Positions 36,263 through 45,296 of a stretch of DNA of 64,000 bases are shown in pieces. Under the pieces are notes generated by a model. It ran no database searches. It worked only from the letters and a program-made list of their open reading frames with translations, and was not told where the DNA came from. How positions within the stretch are numbered: position 1 is the first letter of the stretch; each line of letters begins with the position of its first letter. The DNA comes from Lacinutrix himadriensis (GTDB lineage: Bacteria; Bacteroidota; Bacteroidia; Flavobacteriales; Flavobacteriaceae). Made by a program: the position numbers and the translations under genes. The stretch covers positions 372,001 to 436,000 of the forward strand of contig NZ_LIQI01000019.1 of the NCBI RefSeq assembly GCF_001418105.1, in the 5' to 3' direction.

Positions 36263-38989
36263 TTAGTTCTTGATCACTCTTACTGTTTCTGTAGCATTAC
36301 CTATTGTTACTTTAACAAAGTAAGCTCCAGTTTGAAGATTAGACATATTAACTTCTGTATTCATAGCATTAGGAGCAGTACGAAGTACTTCTTGACCTAA
36401 CATGTTGTATACAGCTATGTTATTTATATCTTTTTGAGCTTTTAAAACTAAGTTTTCATTTACTGGGTTTGGATAGTAAGTGAATGCTAAATCGTTATCA
36501 AAGCTTTGCGTAGATAATGTAGAACAAGTCACTGTAGCTTCCCATCCTTCTCTTGTTGCACTAGAATCTGAAGTAAACACAAAGGTTAAAGTTCCTGATG
36601 CATGTGTGGATGTTATAGACATACCTTGTAAATCTCCTGTTCCTTGGTTTGTAGTATCATCTCTATCCCAACACCAAATTGTTCCACCTCCTGGAGGATC
36701 AATAGTAGCAGCTGTTGCATCTGGTCCATTATAAACTGTTAAGCCGTCCCAACAACCTGTTGCTCCATTATTTTCTGAGCTAAAAGCAGTAAAAGTAACC
36801 GTAACAGCATCACCTGTAACGTCTGGCGCAATTACATATGTAACATCTTCATTACTTGAATAATCACTACCGGCTCCTCCTGAATCTAAGAAAACACCAC
36901 TAGTACAACTTGGTATTACAGCAACGTAAGGTGTTGCAAATGTATATGGTCCTGACCATGCACTAGTGTCTCCACCACCGCAATCTGCTTGCACATAAAA
37001 CGCATAAGAATTATCTCCTACTAAACCAGTAGCAGTATACGGATTTGTAACCCCTGAAGCTGTTGCATTTCCTGTAACAGTTCCTCCTCCAGCAACATCA
37101 ACTAATTCTATATTCCACATTGTTGCAGTTCCTGCTTCCGTCCAACTTAAGTCAGCAGAAGTTTCTGTAATTGCAGTTGCAGAACCACCAGTCGGTACAG
37201 GACATGTTGGAGGGCTACCAACACAAATATCGAAAGTAGTCGTTTGACCAGCTGTAGCTGTCCAAGTATACACCTGCACTAAATATGTATTTCCTATAGT
37301 TAAACCAGTTAAAGTACTTGTGTTTCCATCATTACAAATTAAAGACGTACTTAAAGCCCCACAACCTGGAGTAGCATCATAAATAACATGATACATATCG
37401 GTATTACTACCCGCAACGTTTATTAAAGATACTCTATGCACTGTAGATGTTGCTACAAAACTGTACCATACATCATCATCTTCCGTTCCATTACAAACAT
37501 CAACACCAGAGTTTGTAGCTCCTGCAACTGTTCCTGAGGTTACAACACCACATGCGTAATCTGCATTAACAGTTAAAGCTGTTGCAGCACCACATTCATC
37601 ATTACCTGGAGGACAAGTATCTTGAACTAAACCATTAAATGATGAAGAACAAACTGCGTCTTGATCATTAGCAACCGTTATAACTACAACTGTTCCGTTT
37701 GTATAAGGCCCAAAAGTTAACATTCCTGCCGCGTTTAAAGTTTGCGGAGCACTTGCTTGGTCATCTGAAACTGTCATTGACGTCGCTGAACCTAAATCTG
37801 TAACATCTACTTCAATCTTAAATCCTCCAGAAACTGCACAATCATCAACAACTGTTGCTGTTACTGTTGCAGGAGCACAAGATAGACACTCTACATTAAA
37901 ATCTATTGAAGTTTGCTGTGCACTACCACAAGAGTTTGATGAATCTCCTGCTATTCTTACAAATAGTGAAGTACCTGTAGAATTAAATGTTAATCCTGTT
38001 AAATCTCCAGCAGTACCATAACCGTTATATAATTCTGGTGCCGTAGCATCTACTCCGTCATATACAATAAATTCATCATACGAACTTTCAACTGTTCCAG
38101 AATTAACTGTAATTTTTAATCCACTAGTACCATCTGAACTTGCAAACAACCAGTCTAAATTACTATTGTTGTCATAACAACCAGTAGCATTTGTAGGTGT
38201 TCCACAAAGCACTTGTGTTGGACAATCATCATAACTAAAATCGCCAAGAGAGAAATCACAAGCAGCATCTGTATGCTCCAGCGTTAAAGTTACTGTAACT
38301 CCAGTTGCGTAAGGTCCTGCAGTAACAATTCCTGAAACAACAGGAAAAGTTCCACCTAAACCATCTGTAACATTAGCACCATCTCCTACTGTTGCCACGT
38401 CTACATCTACACTAAATTGTGCATTAGAACAATCTGGCATCACCGTAGCACTATTTACTACTGCTGTAGTACACGTTGGAGCTGCATCATTAACAAACTC
38501 ATCAATATGCAAATAGAACTGATTAGTATCTGTAGCTCTAATTGCGACATAAACAGCCATACCATCATAGGATGATAAATCATATGTATATTGTACATAA
38601 TTTGGCACGTTACTAGTTGCCGTTTCACTACCCAAAACGGTAGTAAAATCAGCTGGAGCAAAACCTGTAGTGGATAATCTAACTTCAAATGTTTCTGTAT
38701 AACTAATTGAGATTGCGGCCCAAAAAGACACTCTATCCGAAGCACCAGCAGTAACTGTGAATTGCGGTGTAATTAAATAATCGTCATGAGCATTAGAATC
38801 ATAAGTAATACGAGCATGACCAGCACCTAAGTAATTGTCAGTGGTACTATGCACCCAAGTATCTCCACCGTCTACATCCGTTACTGTCCAAGTTCCTGGC
38901 ATTCCAGTATCAAAACTCTCTGTGAATTGCGCATTAGCTTGCCAAGCAAAGGCAAACATCGCAAAAAGTAATAAGGTAATTTTTTTCAT
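36263..38989 (-). CDS. T9SS cargo protein with choice-of-anchor-J, fibronectin III and CUB-like modules
   Basis: 908 residues. Signal peptide (about 1-20), choice-of-anchor J domain (about 22-165) almost identical to that of the neighbouring paralogue, several beta modules including a CUB-like unit (CGTPTNATGCYDNNSNLDW, ELYNGYGTAGDLTG), NDECGAATALTV, a fibronectin III-like unit (PTGGSATAITETSADLSW) and a second CUB-like unit near the end (CTSGVFLDSGGAGSDYSSNE ... LTVYNGPDATAATI). The T9SS type A tail is YYPNPVNENLVLKAQKDINN. The many Thr, Ser and Cys residues fit an extracellular protein. Its leader and terminator resemble those of the other two genes, pointing to duplication. Confidence 0.88.
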   Translation of the reverse strand: MKKITLLLFAMFAFAWQANAQFTESFDTGMPGTWTVTDVDGGDTWVHSTTDNYLGAGHARITYDSNAHDDYLITPQFTVTAGASDRVSFWAAISISYTETFEVRLSTTGFAPADFTTVLGSETATSNVPNYVQYTYDLSSYDGMAVYVAIRATDTNQFYLHIDEFVNDAAPTCTTAVVNSATVMPDCSNAQFSVDVDVATVGDGANVTDGLGGTFPVVSGIVTAGPYATGVTVTLTLEHTDAACDFSLGDFSYDDCPTQVLCGTPTNATGCYDNNSNLDWLFASSDGTSGLKITVNSGTVESSYDEFIVYDGVDATAPELYNGYGTAGDLTGLTFNSTGTSLFVRIAGDSSNSCGSAQQTSIDFNVECLSCAPATVTATVVDDCAVSGGFKIEVDVTDLGSATSMTVSDDQASAPQTLNAAGMLTFGPYTNGTVVVITVANDQDAVCSSSFNGLVQDTCPPGNDECGAATALTVNADYACGVVTSGTVAGATNSGVDVCNGTEDDDVWYSFVATSTVHRVSLINVAGSNTDMYHVIYDATPGCGALSTSLICNDGNTSTLTGLTIGNTYLVQVYTWTATAGQTTTFDICVGSPPTCPVPTGGSATAITETSADLSWTEAGTATMWNIELVDVAGGGTVTGNATASGVTNPYTATGLVGDNSYAFYVQADCGGGDTSAWSGPYTFATPYVAVIPSCTSGVFLDSGGAGSDYSSNEDVTYVIAPDVTGDAVTVTFTAFSSENNGATGCWDGLTVYNGPDATAATIDPPGGGTIWCWDRDDTTNQGTGDLQGMSITSTHASGTLTFVFTSDSSATREGWEATVTCSTLSTQSFDNDLAFTYYPNPVNENLVLKAQKDINNIAVYNMLGQEVLRTAPNAMNTEVNMSNLQTGAYFVKVTIGNATETVRVIKN

Positions 38990-39085
38990 ATTAAATTGGT
39001 TTTTGTTGATTAATTATTAGCATAAGCACTAAAACTATTGATAATAATTGAAATCTTTTACCAAAACTTTAACTAATCGATAATA
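38990..39085 (-). promoter_or_regulatory. Conserved leader shared by the three tandem T9SS genes
   Basis: Upstream of each of the genes starting at 33762, 36090 and 38989 the same sequence can be aligned for about 90 bases: ATTAAATTGG-TTTTTGTT next to the start, then TTGATAATAATTGAA and finally TAATCGATAA. It probably holds the common promoter and 5' UTR. The counterpart regions are 33763-33860 and 36091-36185. Confidence 0.6.
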
Positions 39086-39130
39086 CTCCAATTTTCACGG
39101 TGAAATACACTCCCAGATGTTAAAACATAA

Positions 39131-39162
39131 AAAAAGGCTTTGTTTTCACAAAGCCTTTTTTT
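39131..39162 (-). terminator. Terminator of fabI
   Basis: AAAAGGCTTTG and CAAAGCCTTTT around TTTTCA, followed by T-runs on one side and A-runs on the other. Confidence 0.85.
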
Positions 39163-39188
39163 TAATTATTTTAATACTAGAAATCCAT

Positions 39189-40010
39189 CTATTTCTCCTG
39201 AGCTTCTACAAAAGCTTCCATAACTTCATTACTAACACCTACATTATTGAATCCTCCATCATGAAATAAGTTTTGTAACGTAACCATTTTAGTTAAATCA
39301 CTAAACATAGCAACAGTATAGTTTGCACAATCTAAAGCGGTAGCATTACCTAAAGGAGCCATTTTATCTGCATACGCAATAAAACCATCAAATCCTTTTA
39401 CTCCAGAACCTGCAGTAGTTGGTGTTGGTGATTGTGATATTGTATTTACTCTAACCGTTTTATCTTTCCCCATGAAATATCCAAAACTACGAGCAACACT
39501 TTCTAGATATGCTTTATTATCTGCCATATCATTATAATCTGGAAAAACACGTTGTGCAGCCATATACGTAAGTGCTACAATACTTCCCCAAGGGTTCATT
39601 GCATCTTTCTTATACAAGGTTTGCATTACTTTATGAAAAGACATTGCAGAAATATCGGTTCCTTTTTGAGTCCAATCGTAATTTTGATTCGTGTATGCAT
39701 TTCCTTTTCTAACGTTTATAGACATACCAATAGAATGTAAAACGAAGTCTATTTTTCCGCCAAGGATTTCCATAGATTTTTCTACAAGATTTTCTAAGTC
39801 TTCAATAGAAGTAGCATCAGCAGGAATTACTTGAGATCCTGTTTTTTCTGCTAAAGCATTAATAGTTCCCATTCTTAAAGCAACAGGAGCATTAGTTAAT
39901 ACAAAGGTTCCTCCTTCTTCATGAACGCGTTCTGCTGTTTTCCAAGCGATTGAGTTTTCGTCTAGTGCGCCAAATATGATTCCTTTTTTTCCTTTTAATA
40001 AATTGTACAT
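39189..40010 (-). CDS. fabI: Enoyl-[acyl-carrier-protein] reductase (NADH), FabI type
   Basis: 273 residues. FabI reduces trans-2-enoyl-ACP, the last step of each fatty-acid elongation round. Rossmann start KGIIFGALDENSIAWKTAE (about 9-27), LVLHSIGMS-like LHSIGMSINV strand, and the catalytic pair Tyr-x6-Lys in DYNDMADNKAYLES (about 158-165) with the divergent FabI spacing. NTISQSPTPTTAGSGV is the flexible substrate loop. It stands alone with a good TAnnTTTG box at 40055-40062 (minus) and its own terminator. Confidence 0.95.
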   Translation of the reverse strand: MYNLLKGKKGIIFGALDENSIAWKTAERVHEEGGTFVLTNAPVALRMGTINALAEKTGSQVIPADATSIEDLENLVEKSMEILGGKIDFVLHSIGMSINVRKGNAYTNQNYDWTQKGTDISAMSFHKVMQTLYKKDAMNPWGSIVALTYMAAQRVFPDYNDMADNKAYLESVARSFGYFMGKDKTVRVNTISQSPTPTTAGSGVKGFDGFIAYADKMAPLGNATALDCANYTVAMFSDLTKMVTLQNLFHDGGFNNVGVSNEVMEAFVEAQEK

Positions 40011-40054
40011 ATGTAATATGTTATTTGGTATTATTAGTTTTATAAATTGTTATT

Positions 40055-40062
40055 CAAAGGTA
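40055..40062 (-). promoter_or_regulatory. Putative -7 box (TACCTTTG) of fabI
   Basis: On the minus strand TACCTTTG fits TAnnTTTG, 44 bases before the fabI ATG. No clear TTG at -33. Confidence 0.55.
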
Positions 40063-40126
40063 GCTAAATTAATATTTATGGGCTACTTATTCATTTGGTA
40101 TTAGTTATGCATACATAGTATGTTCT

Positions 40127-41779
40127 TTAATTTAGTAACTGCTTTGCATGTGCCATTGCAGAGCTAGAAACTTCTATTCCTCCTAGCATTTGTGCTATTT
40201 CTACAATACGATCGTCATGATTTAGTTTCACTAAATTAGTAGTAGTTACTTCATCTACATCTTCTTTATATACTTTAAAATGCGTGTGTCCTTTTGCTGC
40301 AATTTGTGGTAAATGCGTAATAGCAAATACTTGCATGGTTTTACTCATGTCTTGCATAATGTCTGCCATTTTATTTGCGATTTCACCAGATACTCCGGTA
40401 TCAATCTCATCGAACATAATAGTTGGCAGCTGAATATAATTAGATAATATAGATTTAATAGCTAGCATAATTCTCGCTAACTCTCCTCCTGATGCTGCTT
40501 TTTTAAGTTCGTTGAATTGTCCTCCTTTATTTGCTGAAAACAAAAAGGATAATTGATCTTTTCCGTTATACATATATTCTTTTACCAATGCTACTTCTAT
40601 TTTGAATTGTGCATTTGGCATTCCTAAATCGTTTAAAATACGTTCTAGTTCTTTGGTAAGCTTCGGAATTGTTTTTTTTCTGTTTTGATGTATCTTTTCA
40701 GCAACAGCATCTAATTTAATCGATTTTTCCTGAATTTCTTTTTGCTTCAGAAGAATGCTTTCCTCTAAATTCTGGGATGCCGAAACCTTTTCAACTAAAC
40801 CATTTTTAATTTCAATTAGCTCCGAAACATTTTCCGCTACATGCTTTTGCATCAAATTATGAAGCGTTTGTAACTTTGCATTAACCACGTCCAACCTTTT
40901 AGGATCTGCATCCAGGTTTTCTTGAAGCGATTCTATTTCGGCAAAGGTATCGTCTAAGTCTATGAGACTACTATTAACTCTTGTATATAAACCTTCGTAA
41001 CTATTGGAATAATTAACGAGTTTATGTAATGTATTTTTTAGTTGGGTTAGCATACTAAGAATACCTAACTCCTCCTCTTGTAATAATTGATGGGAATGTG
41101 TGAGTTTTTCTTGAATTTCTTCAATATTATTCAAGGTTTCATACTCTTCTTCTAAAGTTTCAAATTCGCCATCTACTAAATTAGCTTCGGTTAATTCTTT
41201 TAATAAAAAGGTATTATAATCTTGTTCTTTTAATGCTTCTGCTTGCAGATTAAAAAGGACTTTTAGTTCTTTTTGAAGTTGCTTAAAACCATCTAATTGG
41301 CTTTGATATTTTTCTAAACTGGCTTTATTGTTTGCTAAAGCATCAATTATTTGAAATTGAAAATCATCATCTACCAACTGCATGGTTTGGTTTTGCGAGT
41401 GTACATCAATTAGATGTTTCCCTAGCAATTGTAATGCGCTTAAATTAACAGGAGTGTCGTTTACAAAAGCTCTAGATTTCCCTGAAGGAAGAATTTCTCT
41501 TCTAATGATGGTTTGCGACTCAAAATCTAAATCTTCGGTTTTAAAGAGACTTTCTAGTTGGTAGTTTTCAATATTAAAAACGGCTTCTATAACACATTTT
41601 TGATCTTTATTTTTTAGGCTACTTAAATCTGCTCGTTTTCCTAAGATTAAAGACAAACCTCCTAATAGAATAGATTTTCCTGCTCCTGTTTCACCAGTAA
41701 TTATAGTAAACCCTTGATTAAAATTAACCAAAAGTTCATCTATTAAAGCATAGTTTTTTATGGATAGTGAGCTTAGCAT
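40127..41779 (-). CDS. recN: DNA repair protein RecN
   Basis: 550 residues, the SMC-like ATPase that helps double-strand break repair. N-terminal half of the ATPase head: LSIKNYALIDELLVNF and Walker A GETGAGKS (29-36). The centre (about 150-380) is a long antiparallel coiled coil rich in Glu, Leu and Lys. C-terminal half of the head: KAASGGELARIMLAIKSIL (ABC signature), PTIMFDEIDTGVSGEIA (Walker B) and QVFAITHLPQIAAKGHTHF. It is the last gene of the bamD-rpoZ-coaBC-porD run, with a CAGT-rich spacer of 64 bases before it. Confidence 0.95.
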   Translation of the reverse strand: MLSSLSIKNYALIDELLVNFNQGFTIITGETGAGKSILLGGLSLILGKRADLSSLKNKDQKCVIEAVFNIENYQLESLFKTEDLDFESQTIIRREILPSGKSRAFVNDTPVNLSALQLLGKHLIDVHSQNQTMQLVDDDFQFQIIDALANNKASLEKYQSQLDGFKQLQKELKVLFNLQAEALKEQDYNTFLLKELTEANLVDGEFETLEEEYETLNNIEEIQEKLTHSHQLLQEEELGILSMLTQLKNTLHKLVNYSNSYEGLYTRVNSSLIDLDDTFAEIESLQENLDADPKRLDVVNAKLQTLHNLMQKHVAENVSELIEIKNGLVEKVSASQNLEESILLKQKEIQEKSIKLDAVAEKIHQNRKKTIPKLTKELERILNDLGMPNAQFKIEVALVKEYMYNGKDQLSFLFSANKGGQFNELKKAASGGELARIMLAIKSILSNYIQLPTIMFDEIDTGVSGEIANKMADIMQDMSKTMQVFAITHLPQIAAKGHTHFKVYKEDVDEVTTTNLVKLNHDDRIVEIAQMLGGIEVSSSAMAHAKQLLN

Positions 41780-41789
41780 TTTTTATAGT

Positions 41790-41826
41790 ATCAGTAAACA
41801 GTGATCAGTATACAGTGTCAGTTTTA
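41790..41826. repeat. CAGT-rich intergenic element between porD and recN
   Basis: A tract of units like TCAGTAAACAGTGATCAGT and ATACAGTGTCAGTTTT, so CAGT recurs every 6-9 bases on the plus strand. Compare 17270-17342. Confidence 0.5.
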
Positions 41827-41843
41827 AATAAATAAATATCTAT

Positions 41844-42731
41844 TTAGAACTTAATGTTTCGCCATTTACTAGAATGCATTGGCGCAACTTTATTTAATAT
41901 TCCTATTAACTTACTTATATCTACATTTGGTCCGCCAGAAAAAATTTGTTCTATTTCATCTGCTTTAGCATCAAAGAATGTACGGGATAAGTAAGAGTTT
42001 GGTCTTTGTCTATGTACGCCATCCATTTGAGTAATTGCATTTGCAATTTGAGATTTAGCTTCCTTATCGTTTTCGCTCATAAGGTCTAATCCGTCTCTAT
42101 GGTATTTGTATAAAACCTCTCTAAAATCTTTGTAGGTTGGTGACAAAATATTATCAATTAAAATAAATCTACTCTGTAGACCATCTTCTAATTTCCATCC
42201 TTTAAAGCTTTCTTGTTGTGAGAAACTCACAATATTTTGCGCTTGTTTAAAATACTCTTCTCCGCCTCTTAATTTAAAAGTATCTGCATCTAAACCTAAT
42301 ATCATTTGGACGTGAAATGCAATTACAGAAACTAAATTAGATTCGAATTGATTCGGGTTATAAATAAGGTTTTGAAATTCTAAATATCTAAAAGAGAAAT
42401 CTTTATCGTTAATATTATAAACAGGAGTTGTATACGTAGATCCATAAACGGGTCTTGCAGATTGTACTTGTATGGATGCGCTAAATAAATCGTTACTTTG
42501 TCCTGTAACATTAATAACCATGCTACATTCTATAAGTTCTTGTGGTCCAAATTTTTTCTTAGTCCACTCGGTTTTATTTACAAATTCGTTAAGTTGCTTT
42601 TCTAGTGTTTTAAATATTTGCAAGTTTTCATTACCTGTAAGTTGTGCATTTACTACTACATTACAGTTTAGTTCTTGCGAAAACCCTGCAAAACTAATAC
42701 ACATTATAAGACCTAATAGTATGTTACGCAT
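41844..42731 (-). CDS. porD: Type IX secretion system protein PorD (DUF4835)
   Basis: 295 residues with a signal peptide (about 1-18, ending GFSQ). The mature start ELNCNVVVNAQLTGNENLQIFKTLEKQLNEFVNKTEWT in outline, the VQMILGLDADTFKLRGGEEYFKQAQNIV centre and the SKWRNIKF end are characteristic of the DUF4835 family, which is linked to T9SS as PorD. It is periplasmic and needed for, or associated with, secretion of proteins such as the sorting-domain cargo found elsewhere in this window. The ATG overlaps the coaBC stop by 8 bases (ATGCGTAA). Confidence 0.88.
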   Translation of the reverse strand: MRNILLGLIMCISFAGFSQELNCNVVVNAQLTGNENLQIFKTLEKQLNEFVNKTEWTKKKFGPQELIECSMVINVTGQSNDLFSASIQVQSARPVYGSTYTTPVYNINDKDFSFRYLEFQNLIYNPNQFESNLVSVIAFHVQMILGLDADTFKLRGGEEYFKQAQNIVSFSQQESFKGWKLEDGLQSRFILIDNILSPTYKDFREVLYKYHRDGLDLMSENDKEAKSQIANAITQMDGVHRQRPNSYLSRTFFDAKADEIEQIFSGGPNVDISKLIGILNKVAPMHSSKWRNIKF

Positions 42732-43935
42732 GTATTTGTTTTATAATTTGGTTAAAAATATCAATAGCTACTTCTGCTTTAGATTTTAGAGCATATTCTG
42801 TAATATTCTCATTTACATCTATAAGCGTTACTTTATTGGTTTCTTTTTTAAAACCAGCACCTTTATCGTTTAACGAATTTAACACAATTAAGTTTAAATT
42901 CTTCTTTTTTAGTTTTCCTTTTGCATTTTCAATTTCATTATTAGTCTCTAAAGCAAAGCCTACAAGAAATTGTTTTTCTTTTATTTCTCCTAAAGATGCT
43001 AAAATGTCTTTTGTCTTTTCTAGCTCTAAGGTTAACGTAGTATCTTTCTTTTTTATTTTCTGCGTAGCTACATTTTTCGGTTTATAATCTGCAACTGCTG
43101 CAGAAAGTATGGCAATATCCACCGTTTTAAAATATTGATGTGCAGCGTCATACATTTCTTGAGCACTAATTACAGGAACTACTTGTATGGAACTATGCGT
43201 TACTTTTTGATGCGTTGGTCCAGTAATTAAGATAACCTCAGCACCTAAATTCGCTGCTGCTTTTGCTAACTCAAATCCCATTTTACCAGAGGAATGATTC
43301 CCTATAAATCGAACAGGATCTATAGCTTCGTAAGTTGGTCCTGCAGTAAGCAGTACTTTTTTATTACGAAGTGGCAGTTTATTTAAAATATCCTTTTCTA
43401 AAAAGGAAACAATATCTTCTGGTTCTGCCATTCTGCCTTCACCAACTAAACCACTAGCGAGTTCTCCACTTGCAGCAGGAATAATTATGTTATGAAAAGA
43501 TTCTAGTTTTTTAAAGGATGCTAATGTAGAGGCATGCTTATACATATCTAAATCCATTGCAGGAGCAAAATAAACTGGACATTTTGCCGAAAGATATGTC
43601 GCTAAAAGTAAATTATCACAAACACCATTTGCCATTTTAGACATGGTATTTGCTGTAGCTGGGGCTACAATAAAGTAATCTGCCCAAAGCCCAAGTTCTA
43701 CGTGATTATTCCAAACCCCATTATCTTCTTCTTCATTTGTAAAAGAAAAATGTACTGGGTTTTTAGAAAGTGTAGCTAAGGTTAAAGGCGTAATAAAGTC
43801 TTTACTAGCTGGAGTCATAACAACTTTTACGTCTGCTCCAGCTTTAATAAATAACCTTACTAGTGATGCTGTTTTGTAAGCAGCAATACCAGCAGTTATT
43901 CCTAATAGTATGTTTTTGCCGCTTAGTATAGACAT
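42724..43935 (-). CDS. coaBC: Bifunctional phosphopantothenoylcysteine decarboxylase/synthetase
   Basis: 403 residues, full length. The N-terminal flavoprotein domain (CoaC, about 1-180) has GKNILLGITAGIAAYKTASL, the active-site His in NNHVELGLWADYFIVAPATANTMSKMA and the substrate clamp PVYFAPAMDLDMY. The C-terminal CoaB domain (about 190-400) has KVLLTAGPTYEAIDPVRFIGNHSSGKMG and LVGFALETNNEIENAK. Together they make 4'-phosphopantetheine from phosphopantothenate and cysteine. It lies 9 bases after rpoZ and overlaps porD. Confidence 0.96.
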   Translation of the reverse strand: MSILSGKNILLGITAGIAAYKTASLVRLFIKAGADVKVVMTPASKDFITPLTLATLSKNPVHFSFTNEEEDNGVWNNHVELGLWADYFIVAPATANTMSKMANGVCDNLLLATYLSAKCPVYFAPAMDLDMYKHASTLASFKKLESFHNIIIPAASGELASGLVGEGRMAEPEDIVSFLEKDILNKLPLRNKKVLLTAGPTYEAIDPVRFIGNHSSGKMGFELAKAAANLGAEVILITGPTHQKVTHSSIQVVPVISAQEMYDAAHQYFKTVDIAILSAAVADYKPKNVATQKIKKKDTTLTLELEKTKDILASLGEIKEKQFLVGFALETNNEIENAKGKLKKKNLNLIVLNSLNDKGAGFKKETNKVTLIDVNENITEYALKSKAEVAIDIFNQIIKQIHA

Positions 43936-43944
43936 CTTCTTTTT

Positions 43945-44271
43945 TTACTGGTTGTCTTCTTCTGTATTTCTATGGTAAATTTTATTATCTAACCATTCTT
44001 TAACTGCTAAAGCGTGTGGCTTAGGTAATCTTTCATAGAATTTAGACACTTCAATTTGTTCTTTGTTTTCAAAGATTTCTTCTAAACTATCGTTGTAAGT
44101 TGCAAATTCTTCTAATTTTTCAATTAGCTCTTTCTTAATTTCAGAATTTATTTGCTCTGCTCTTTTTGAGATTATTGAAATAGACTCATAGATGTTTCCT
44201 GTAGCAGCATCAACTTCATTTCTATTGTACGTTGTTGTACTTGTAGGTGCATCAATCTTCTTTAAATCCAT
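43945..44271 (-). CDS. rpoZ: RNA polymerase omega subunit (RpoZ, Bacteroidota type)
   Basis: 108 residues. KKIDAPTSTTTYNRNEVDAAT followed by GNIYESISIISKRAEQINSEIKKELIEKLEEF is the Bacteroidota form of the omega subunit that promotes assembly of RNA polymerase: the ISKRAxQI helix corresponds to the region that wraps beta'. The rest is acidic and helical. Spaced 6 bases from bamD and 9 from coaBC; this bamD-rpoZ-coaBC order is conserved in Bacteroidota as far as I recall. Confidence 0.9.
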   Translation of the reverse strand: MDLKKIDAPTSTTTYNRNEVDAATGNIYESISIISKRAEQINSEIKKELIEKLEEFATYNDSLEEIFENKEQIEVSKFYERLPKPHALAVKEWLDNKIYHRNTEEDNQ

Positions 44272-44277
44272 AGTATA

Positions 44278-45090
44278 TTAACTTTTAGTACTGTATTTTT
44301 TTAATTCTTCTTCTAAATTTTCTAACATATTCTTTGTGTCATCAATATACTCTGAATTTGTATATTTATTAACAAAAGAAAGGTAATATGTTTTTGCTTT
44401 TACTAGTCTATCTTCTTTCTTTCTTTCCACACTATTAATCGCTAGATTATAAGCTGAATCCAATCTGTAAAACAATGCTGTTTCACGAAGTTTAGATCCT
44501 GGAAATTCAAATATAAAATTATCGAAAGCTTTTATTGCTGCATTATAATCTCTAGTGTATTCTACCGTTTTATAATATTGATAAGCTATATCGAAAGATT
44601 TTTGTTCTAGTTTACCATCTAACTCATGTACTAGTTTATTTGCTTCTTCAAGAAATGGAGATTCTGGATAAGCATTTATAAATAACTGAAACTTTTCAAT
44701 TGCGTCTTTAGTTGCGTGTTGCTCTTTGGTATAAAGCGGGGACAACATATAACTACTTTTAGCAGAAAGAAATTCTGCTTCTTCCGCTTTTTCACTTTTA
44801 GGATATGCTGCAGCAAAACGATCAAATTGATAACCTGCTAAATAATATTCTTTTGATTTGAAGTAAGAATCGGCATGTAAAAAGGATAACTTTTCGGCTT
44901 GAGGCTTCCCTCTGTATTGTGGCATAATCTGCTCAAACAACCTACTAGCTTTCATGTATTTTTCTTTATTATACATGTCTTCACCTACTTTAAATTTCAC
45001 AGCAATATCTTCGCTATTTATAGCTTTTTGATATGGACTACAAGAACTTAATACCAAGCCTACTAATACTATGTAAATTAATCTATTCAT
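44278..45090 (-). CDS. bamD: Outer membrane protein assembly factor BamD
   Basis: 270 residues: lipoprotein signal ending LSSC (Cys17), then about five tetratricopeptide-like helical repeats (KYMKASRLFEQIMPQYRGKP, YYLAGYQFDRFAAAYPKSEKAEEAEF, AIEKFQLFINAYPESPFLEEA, AIKAFDNFIFEFPGSKLRE, YYLSFVNKYTNSEYIDDT). It is the outer-membrane lipoprotein that works with BamA to insert beta-barrels such as the OmpW protein of this window. First gene of the run, with a TAnnTTTG box at 45200-45207 (minus). Confidence 0.92.
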   Translation of the reverse strand: MNRLIYIVLVGLVLSSCSPYQKAINSEDIAVKFKVGEDMYNKEKYMKASRLFEQIMPQYRGKPQAEKLSFLHADSYFKSKEYYLAGYQFDRFAAAYPKSEKAEEAEFLSAKSSYMLSPLYTKEQHATKDAIEKFQLFINAYPESPFLEEANKLVHELDGKLEQKSFDIAYQYYKTVEYTRDYNAAIKAFDNFIFEFPGSKLRETALFYRLDSAYNLAINSVERKKEDRLVKAKTYYLSFVNKYTNSEYIDDTKNMLENLEEELKKYSTKS

Positions 45091-45199
45091 TTGTTAATTT
45101 TACTGTTTTTTAACTATCTAATGCAATTCTATTATAGAATCAAGTGTACTAATGTTTCCTGTATTAGTTATACTTATTTCTTAAATTTAAAACAGAATG

Positions 45200-45207
45200 C
45201 AAAATTA
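45200..45207 (-). promoter_or_regulatory. Putative -7 box (TAATTTTG) of the bamD operon
   Basis: On the minus strand TAATTTTG fits TAnnTTTG, about 110 bases before the bamD ATG. The rest of the 206-base gap is AT-rich with no ORF. Confidence 0.45.
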
Positions 45208-45296
45208 GTCTTTTAATATGGATTTTAAAAATATTTTATTCTGCTAAAATAATTGATGAAATCAAGTAATTTAAAGGTTTAAGTAATATTTAACTT

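Noticed and set aside
38458-38745. 95-codon minus-strand frame inside the large T9SS gene, and similar long frames inside clpB, ligA and others
   Set aside because: They lie inside well-supported genes in another frame, lack family motifs and have odd residue composition.
33847-39080. TAATCGAT motif before the three T9SS genes and also near 49272 and 50390
   Set aside because: By my rough estimate at this G+C a handful of such 8-mers is expected in 64 kb on both strands, and the three T9SS copies are explained by duplication of the leader.
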